Under the pieces are notes generated by a model. The model was not told the origin of the DNA, did not search any database, and saw nothing but the letters and a program-made list of their open reading frames with translations. Shown here piece by piece: positions 30,306-36,160 of a stretch of DNA of 36,160 bases. Origin of the DNA: an uncultured bacterium (lineage in GTDB: Bacteria > Patescibacteriota > Gracilibacteria > Absconditabacterales > Absconditicoccaceae). The stretch spans positions 1 through 36,160 of the forward strand of contig CALMFT010000046.1 in NCBI GenBank assembly GCA_937862565.1, read 5' to 3'. Position numbers and translations under genes: made by a program. How positions within the stretch are numbered: the stretch's first letter is position 1; each line of letters opens with the position of its first letter.

Positions 30306-32555
30306 ATGATCAAAAAAAATATTTATATAATAATCTGATTTCTATTTTTAGGGCTAGTGTTCTGGAGGCGGTTTACCAGTTGAGCATTGTATACATCAGA
30401 TACTCATTTTATTTCAAACGAGAACCTCAAAACGCTGTATAATTTTTATACCTGGGTTTGAGATTTGGATATTTGAAGTTCTTTCCAGGAGACACCTAGA
30501 TTATTCATCAATGGTATAGTGTGATGATTTGCAAGTTTTTGATTCACACGAAATGGCGAGATCATTAGACGACTTTTTCTATTTCCATACCTTATCTTAG
30601 GTTTTCTAGGTAGTTATTTTTTGACTTTATGGTATACTAAAAATAAATTTTTGTCAATGATTTGAGGCTTGTTGTATACGATAAATAGTCCTATTATCTT
30701 ATCTTTATCAATGGGCCACTTACACCAATTTGTAGGATTAGGATTGTTTCCTTGGATCATACTCCTTTTGGAAAAATATAAAAAAAGCTGATTTAGCTTG
30801 AGTTATCTGTTGGGCGCTATTTTATTACTTTTCATATCAACAGTGTATGAGTTTAGATTTGCTTATATTTCATTTCTCACGATGTCGCTCTATTTTTTTT
30901 TCAATTTTCTTGCTAAAGAAATTTCGCTCAAACGTTTTGTATTAAGCTTATGACGAATATGAATAGGATTTATTCTAGGGAATTTTTTCCGATTGTTGCC
31001 ATACGTCTTTAATCATTCTGCTCAACCAATTGATTTTCTTGCTAGACCTCCATTTGGATGACAATTTCGAGATATACTCAATGGAATCTGACAATTTCAT
31101 TCGTATCGAAACGGAGGAAATCCAGTAATTTTTGAAAAACAAGTGCTACCCATATATTTTCTGATTATTCCTTTTATAGCATTGATTTGATTATTTTGAA
31201 GAACTAAGAAGTCAACTTTCTTTTATTACTTATTACTTTTGCTTGGGATAATATTGGTAAAACAATCCTGACAGCCTTTCGCTGGTTTGTACGATCGGAT
31301 ATACAATAATCTTCCTGGCTTTAATATGTTTAGAGAGGGTTCGAGATTCTATCAGCTTATATCTCTAGCTTACGCCATTATCATTCCTTGCGTTCTCAGC
31401 GAATTTTATGATCAGTTTGAACTAAAAAAACATTGAAAAAATTTGTATGCATTTTTACTTTTTTGAGTAATTTTTTATCTTTTAGGTTTATCAGCACCAA
31501 TATTTTTGTGATATAATAAGACCTTGTTCCAACCCAAGACTCCAGATCCTGAATTTGATGTTGCTAGTGACTTCATTGACGCGCAAAAAGATAGATTTAA
31601 AACACTTTATATTCCCAGAAGAGCAGATAGATTGGTGTATAGTCCATTGCATGGATCAATATCTTTTTCAAGTTCATTAGATGATATTTTCACTGGAAAT
31701 ACACAAATTTGATTCTCTAGGGATAATCTAACAAAAACTGAGTTTGATAATTTTATTGATTACGCCTGAATAAAGTACATTATTCTTAACAAAATAAGCT
31801 GATCGGGTGAAGATGATGACCCTTTTTATTTTTATGATTCTCAAAATAATTATAAAGCACGCTTGGACGAAAAACTAGATTTGAAGAGGGTAGTAATTAC
31901 CTGAGCAGAGAATTTCACCGTGTATGAGAATACAGGCTATTACTCATTATTCAATCTTAGTAGTGAAGACCCAAATACTATTCTGAATTTTATCAAGATT
32001 AACCCTACTAAATATCATATCCAAATACAAAATATGACTATTTCTACGCTTTTTACCTTTCAGCAAGCTTTTGATAAAGAACGAAATATTTACCCGTATT
32101 CCACTAATTCGAAAATTGATTGTCCTTATCCCAACTTCAGTACTTCTTACGGTAGTTTACTTTCTCAAACAGGACTTCGTTTTGATTCTTTTGTAAGTTC
32201 TAAGCTCAATATTGTTGAATGCGTAGATGATAATTATACTTTTGCTGAAGATGAAGAGCTGGCGTACTTACTGAAACAACCCATGCGAGAAAATTCTCAC
32301 GCCTTATCGCAGTGACTATTCAATAGTCGAGAACTTTCCCTTACAGGTGACAATGGAGAATTACTCTTACAAAAGTGACTTCAGCAATGATGGATAACGG
32401 TAAATGTTAACTGATCTTATGATGTATCTTTGATGCTTTATTTCCGCCCGCAAAGCTGGTTTTATTTAGGAACACTTATTACAGTAGCTTTTTGTCTGTT
32501 GCTTTTGGGGTATATAACGATAAGCTGAATAAGAAATTGGAAAAAGAATGATTAA
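30306..32555 (+). CDS. Large multi-pass membrane protein, GT-C/YfhO-like, 749 aa
   Basis: At least ten hydrophobic helices occupy the first 430 residues (IIIGFLFLGLVFWRRF, LFPYLILGFLGSYFLTLWY, FVGLGLFPWIILLLEKY, and so on). A large extracytoplasmic domain of about 290 residues follows (FDVASDFIDAQKDRFKTLYI, then NTGYYSLFNLSSEDPNTILN), and one last helix (FYLGTLITVAFCLLLLGYIT) with a basic tail RNWKKND. This matches the topology of GT-C or YfhO-like proteins and resembles the product at 24030. Close to 30 UGA codons are Gly, the highest number in the window. It is embedded in the glycosyltransferase cluster, so a role in glycan transfer or export is likely but inferred. Confidence 0.8.
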
Positions 32556-32582
32556 TAATTATAGTCTCAATGATTTACTTAC

Positions 32583-33107
32583 ATGAAAACCACATCCTTC
32601 CACCCACTTATCTGAAAAACAAAAAAATGGTTTGACACTAAAGCTGTATTTTCAGCCTTATTCATTGTTGTTTTAATTTTAGTTTTGACTCTGATCTTTC
32701 CTGATTCACAAGCATCGGTGATTAGGCTTTTTAATATCCCAATAGGAATATTATGAATTTATTTTACACTGGTATTTGTGATCTACTTTATAGATACCGA
32801 CAATGGATTGCAGATAGACCGAAAATGATTAAGAAACGCATTGCCTTCTTTGCTTCTAGCTTCAGTCTTTTTCCTATTTCGCATAGATCGAGCTTATTAT
32901 TTGTGTCTGTTTATTATGTTTATATTTATATTCATTAAAAATGATATAAGACGGTTGTTATTACTTTGAGTACGGAGTTTATCACAGATTTGACGGTACA
33001 TCATTAGCAAACAACTAAATATGTCTATCGAATTTGGTCTACTATTTTATTTTGCGCTTGTATGATATTTATTTTTATCAATAAGAGTTAGCGAACATAA
33101 GATATAA
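32583..33107 (+). CDS. Small membrane protein of the polysaccharide cluster, 174 aa
   Basis: Read with UGA as Gly the frame is intact from ATG to TAA. Four hydrophobic helices are visible: AVFSALFIVVLILVLTLIF, IPIGILGIYFTLVFVIYFI, the pair SLLLASVFFLFRI and YYLCLFIMFIFIFI, and a last one FGLLFYFALVGYLFLSI. Short charged loops (DTDNGLQIDRKGLRN, KNDIRRLLLLGVRS) connect them. It starts 27 bases after the large membrane protein and 49 before the next glycosyltransferase. I recognise no family; a partner role in glycan export is only a guess from position. Confidence 0.72.
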
Positions 33108-33156
33108 ATCCATTCAAAACACTACTTTATTATTTTTTAAAACTAAATCTTAGACT

Positions 33157-33978
33157 ATGAAAACTCCTCTTATCTCTGTTGTTGTCTCTTTCTATAATTG
33201 TGAAAGATACCTCGATGAATGTTTAACAAGTACATTAAATCAGTCTTTTAGTGATTTCGAGGTTATTTTGATCAATGATTGTTCGACTGACAACTCTGAT
33301 GCGGTGGTTCAGAAGTATCTACATGATAAAAGAATTGTATATATTATAAATGACACAAGAAAGTATTTATCACTAAATCTCAATTATGGGATATCAATAG
33401 CTAGAGGTAAATTTATAGCTAGGCTTGACGGGGATGACTACAATCCTTTAGATAGATTTGCTAAACAAATTGATTTTCTGGATACACACCCAGATATCGA
33501 TATTGTATCTGGTTATTTACAAGTTATTGATGAAGATTGAAATTTTAAAAATATTATCACTAAACCTACTGATCCCGAGATAATTAAAAGTAAGATATTT
33601 TACTATCTTACTATAGCTCATTGTTGCTCTATGATAAGAAAAAAAGTATATGATCATATTTGACTTTATAGAGCAAAATATAATTATTGAGAAGACGTAG
33701 ATCGAACATTTAGAGCACTTTACTCCGGTCACAAAGCAGCCAATTTACCAGAAGTTGTTTACTTCTATAGAAAGCATTCCAGCTCTGTAAATACTAATCA
33801 CAAAATAATTGCAAAAATAAGCTTAGAATTAAAGAAAAACAATATAAAAGAACTAGGCATAAAAGTCTCACCTTTTGAATGGACAACTTTTTATGGACAT
33901 TATGTATTTGGAATGCTGTTCAAGGGATCTACTCAAGATAAAATATTTCATTATATAAAAAAAATATTCAGAATATAA
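33157..33978 (+). CDS. GT2 glycosyltransferase
   Basis: The 273-aa protein begins LISVVVSFYNCERYLDECLT and continues VILINDCSTDNSDAVVQKYL, LNLNYGISIARGKFIARLDGDDYNPLDR with the DxDD metal motif, then MIRKKVYDHIGLYRAKYNYGEDVDRTFRAL with the ED catalytic pair. The C-terminal 60 residues are basic (KIIAKISLELKKNNIKELGI) and include FYGHYVFGMLF. UGA codons supply Gly in DEDGNF, HIGLY and NYGED. This is a single-domain GT2 of normal length. Donor unknown. Confidence 0.9.
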
Positions 33979-33999
33979 TTATTATATTAATTAATAAGT

Positions 34000-35076
34000 A
34001 TGGAAAAGAAAAAATACTATATTTTGATTAATGCGCTGTGAGGAGGCGGAGCAGAGAGAGCTGCCACAAACCTTGCTAATCAAATGAATAAATCATGATA
34101 TGAAGTATTTCTTATCACTATATTAAATAAACTTTTTTACAAGTATGATGAAGGTGTACGCTATATGCCTCTAACAGGCTTCACGAAAGGATATATGCTT
34201 ATGTTTGGTTTTCCTTATTATTATTGAAAATTTAAACAAATATTAAGAAAGTATAATCTGAAAGAAGGTATGAGTTTTTTACAAGCTTCAAATTTTCTTA
34301 ATTTACTTACAGTAAAAAATGCTACAATCTCATATAGAGTGCATGTCACATTATTAAAATTTCCACACAACCTTTATTCAGAAAGGATATTGGGGAGACT
34401 ACAAATCATAGGAATATTTTTGTTCTATCGCTTTGCAAAAAAAATAATCGTAAGCTCTCAAGAAAATAAAAATGATTTATCTGATTATTTCTATATCGAT
34501 AAAAACAAGATAGAAGTGTTATATAATAAAATTGACAAAATGCGTATTGAAAAACTTAGATATGAAACTGTAGAAGAAGACTTAGACATTTCTCCGGGTA
34601 TGAAAGTTTTTATTACTGTGAGCAAAGTAGAGAAAGAAAAATGACATATTAAAATTATAGAAGCATTGGGCAAAGTATACCAAAGTCTAGATAAAAATCG
34701 AAAATATATTATTGTGTGAGGTGGATCTGAAATACCATATTTACAAAAACTTTGTGAGAAATATGAGATTAACGAGCATGTTATTTTTGTAGGAGAACAA
34801 AAAAATGTGTTCAAATATTTAAATTTAGCTGATATATTTTTATACTCTTCCTACACGGAAAGTATTCCTAATGTTTTACTTGAAGCAAAAGGTATGCAAA
34901 TACCGATTATTACTACAAACTTTAAAGTAGGAGCACAAGAAGTAGTAATAGGAGATTATCAAAAAGATCGTATATTGGATTATCCTCTAAAAGGTGAATA
35001 TGGATATCTAGTTGATCCAGATAATTTTACAGATAATTTTATTCAAATATATAATAGTTATGTCCTCAAAAAATAA
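34000..35076 (+). CDS. GT4 glycosyltransferase
   Basis: The 358-aa GT-B enzyme begins KKYYILINALGGGGAERAAT, with the glycine-rich GGGGAER loop typical of GT4, its first Gly encoded by UGA. The C-terminal domain has VFITVSKVEKEKGHIKIIEA, YIIVGGGSEIPYLQKLCEKY, HVIFVGEQKNVFKYLNLADI and the donor-site SYTESIPNVLLEAKGMQIPI (EX7E). About five UGA codons are Gly. The last 17 bases overlap the start of the epimerase gene, so both are translated from one mRNA. Confidence 0.9.
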
Positions 35077-36031
35077 AATCATCCTAGTAACCGGCTCGAG
35101 CGGATTTATAGGCTTTCATCTTAGTAAAAGTCTTCTGGAAAAAGGATACACGATTGTTGGTGTTGATAATGAAAATGACTATTATGACGTCAATCTCAAA
35201 GAAGATAGAAGAAAAATATTAGAAAAATATTCAGATTTTAAATTTTATAAAATCTCTCTGGAGGATAATTTGAGTTTAGAGAAAATCTTTGATACTAAGA
35301 ACATAGATATCGTTATTAACCTAGCCGCTCAAGCATGAGTAAGATACTCTTTAATTCATCCTGAAGCTTATGTCCAAACCAACATTGTAGGTTTCTTTAA
35401 TATCCTCGAGCTCGTTCGCAAGCACAATATAAAAAAAATTATTTATGCATCTAGTTCAAGTGTATATGGCAAGGAAGAACCTACTTCTGTTCCTCATGAA
35501 GATAATACGAATGAACCAATTTCGTTGTATGCAGCTACTAAAATGTCTAATGAACTAATGGCACATGTTTATTCTCACGCATATGGAATTTCTACCATTG
35601 GCTTAAGATTTTTTACTGTTTATGGCCCTTTTTGAAGACCTGATATGGCCATTGCAAAGTTTACTAAAAATATCTCTAGCGGAAAACCTATTGATGTATA
35701 TAATTTTGGAAACATGCAAAGAAGTTTTACTTACATAGATGATATTGTTGAAGGGATTATTAAAAGTATTAACTATGAGTGTGTATTTGAGATATTTAAT
35801 CTTGGTAACGATAACTTAGTTCCCTTAGAAAGCATGATAGAAATTCTTGAAAATTATCTCAATAAGAAAGCTATTAAAAATTATCTTCCTTTGCAGATAG
35901 GTGATGCTCCTGGAAACAAAACAAATATTGACCACAGCCTGAAAAATTTAAAACGATCGCCTGGGGTGGATATTGAAACAGGATTAAGAAAATATATAGA
36001 ATGGTATAGGGAGTATTATTTTGACAAATAA
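35060..36031 (+). CDS. NAD-dependent nucleotide-sugar epimerase, UDP-glucuronate 4-epimerase-like
   Basis: An extended short-chain dehydrogenase of 323 residues. It has the Rossmann motif ILVTGSSGFIGFHLSKSLLE, VDNENDYYDVNLKEDRR (a signature resembling UDP-GlcA 4-epimerases), INLAAQAGVRYSL with Gly by UGA, the catalytic SSSSVYG and YAATKMSNE (Tyr/Lys), LRFFTVYGPFGRPDMAIAKF, FTYIDDIVEGI and the C-terminal DHSLKNLKRSPGVDIETGLR. It would supply UDP-galacturonate or a similar sugar to the neighbouring transferases. I chose ATG 35060; the frame is open for 16 codons upstream inside the preceding gene. It is the last gene of the cluster in the window. Confidence 0.9.
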
Positions 36032-36105
36032 TCGGATTATGTAAATTGTGATCTACTGTGCCATATGCTCAGCTAAATTTAAATTTTCTTAATAAACTGA
36101 CAAAA

Positions 36106-36160
36106 ATTAAAATAATAAGATTAAAATAATAAGATTAAAATAATAAGATTAAAATAATAA
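36106..36160 (+). repeat. Tandem repeat of 14-bp unit ATTAAAATAATAAG
   Basis: Three full exact copies and 13 bases of a fourth run to the end of the window. There are no spacers, so it is a minisatellite rather than a CRISPR. The window may end here because the repeat stopped an assembly. Confidence 0.9.

Noticed and set aside
36106-36160. CRISPR array
   Set aside because: Units are contiguous 14-mers with no spacers and no cas genes nearby.

Overview
The window comes from an AT-rich (roughly two-thirds A+T) bacterium that reads UGA as glycine (genetic code 25), which points to the Absconditabacteria (SR1)/Gracilibacteria branch of the Patescibacteria (CPR). The evidence is direct. Genes that look shattered in the standard code become single intact frames when UGA is read through, and the UGA codons fall on invariant glycines: the TGGQGE motif of RNase J, the AAQAGVRYS motif of a UDP-sugar epimerase, and the ISGPLLDRID and RPGE positions of ComM. 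In a small secreted protein the same glycine is GGA in one repeat and TGA in the next. I cannot tell SR1 from Gracilibacteria from this window.

Layout. 1-1446 (-) holds the competence-linked AAA protein ComM, open at the left edge. It is divergent from a secreted Cys-rich repeat protein (1603-2130, +), which has a perfect consensus promoter with an eight-G tract in its spacer. 2207-3565 (-) is a multi-pass membrane protein. 4036-8892 (+) carries the rRNA genes in the unusual order 23S-5S-16S, with separate processing stems for 23S and 16S. 9114-9965 is a UGA-rich membrane-anchored protein lying between two 33-bp copies of the rRNA terminator region. 10175-11167 is an AmgK-type sugar kinase. 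12195-17890 (+) is a mostly core block: RNase J, tRNA-Gln, a DUF805 protein, a 43-aa mini-protein, NusA and a DUF4389 protein. 17946-22238 (-) holds an O-methyltransferase, a DUF2461 protein, a secreted unknown, tRNA-Pro, an unknown and a DUF1801 protein. After a K+ channel (22392-23072, +) come a GT2 glycosyltransferase, a large membrane protein and a frameshifted THUMP rRNA methyltransferase, all on the minus strand. 27358-36031 (+) is a tightly packed surface-polysaccharide cluster: two GT4, three GT2, a 749-aa membrane protein, a small membrane protein and a UDP-glucuronate-epimerase-like enzyme. The window ends inside a 14-bp tandem repeat.

Genome-level signals. The 16S 3' tail lacks the usual CCUCC anti-Shine-Dalgarno core, and none of the roughly 27 start codons I inspected has a GGAGG-like site; several have a TATAAT box only about 10 nt upstream, suggesting leaderless or near-leaderless mRNAs. 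UGA use is uneven: none of the 23 glycines of NusA and 2 in RNase J, but about two thirds of the glycines in the protein at 9114. A near-palindromic word, ATAATCWGA (full form ATAATCWGATTAT), occurs about 33 times on both strands, in genes and between them, where about two are expected from base composition. It is a candidate DNA-uptake or chromosome-organising sequence. All counts were made by eye.
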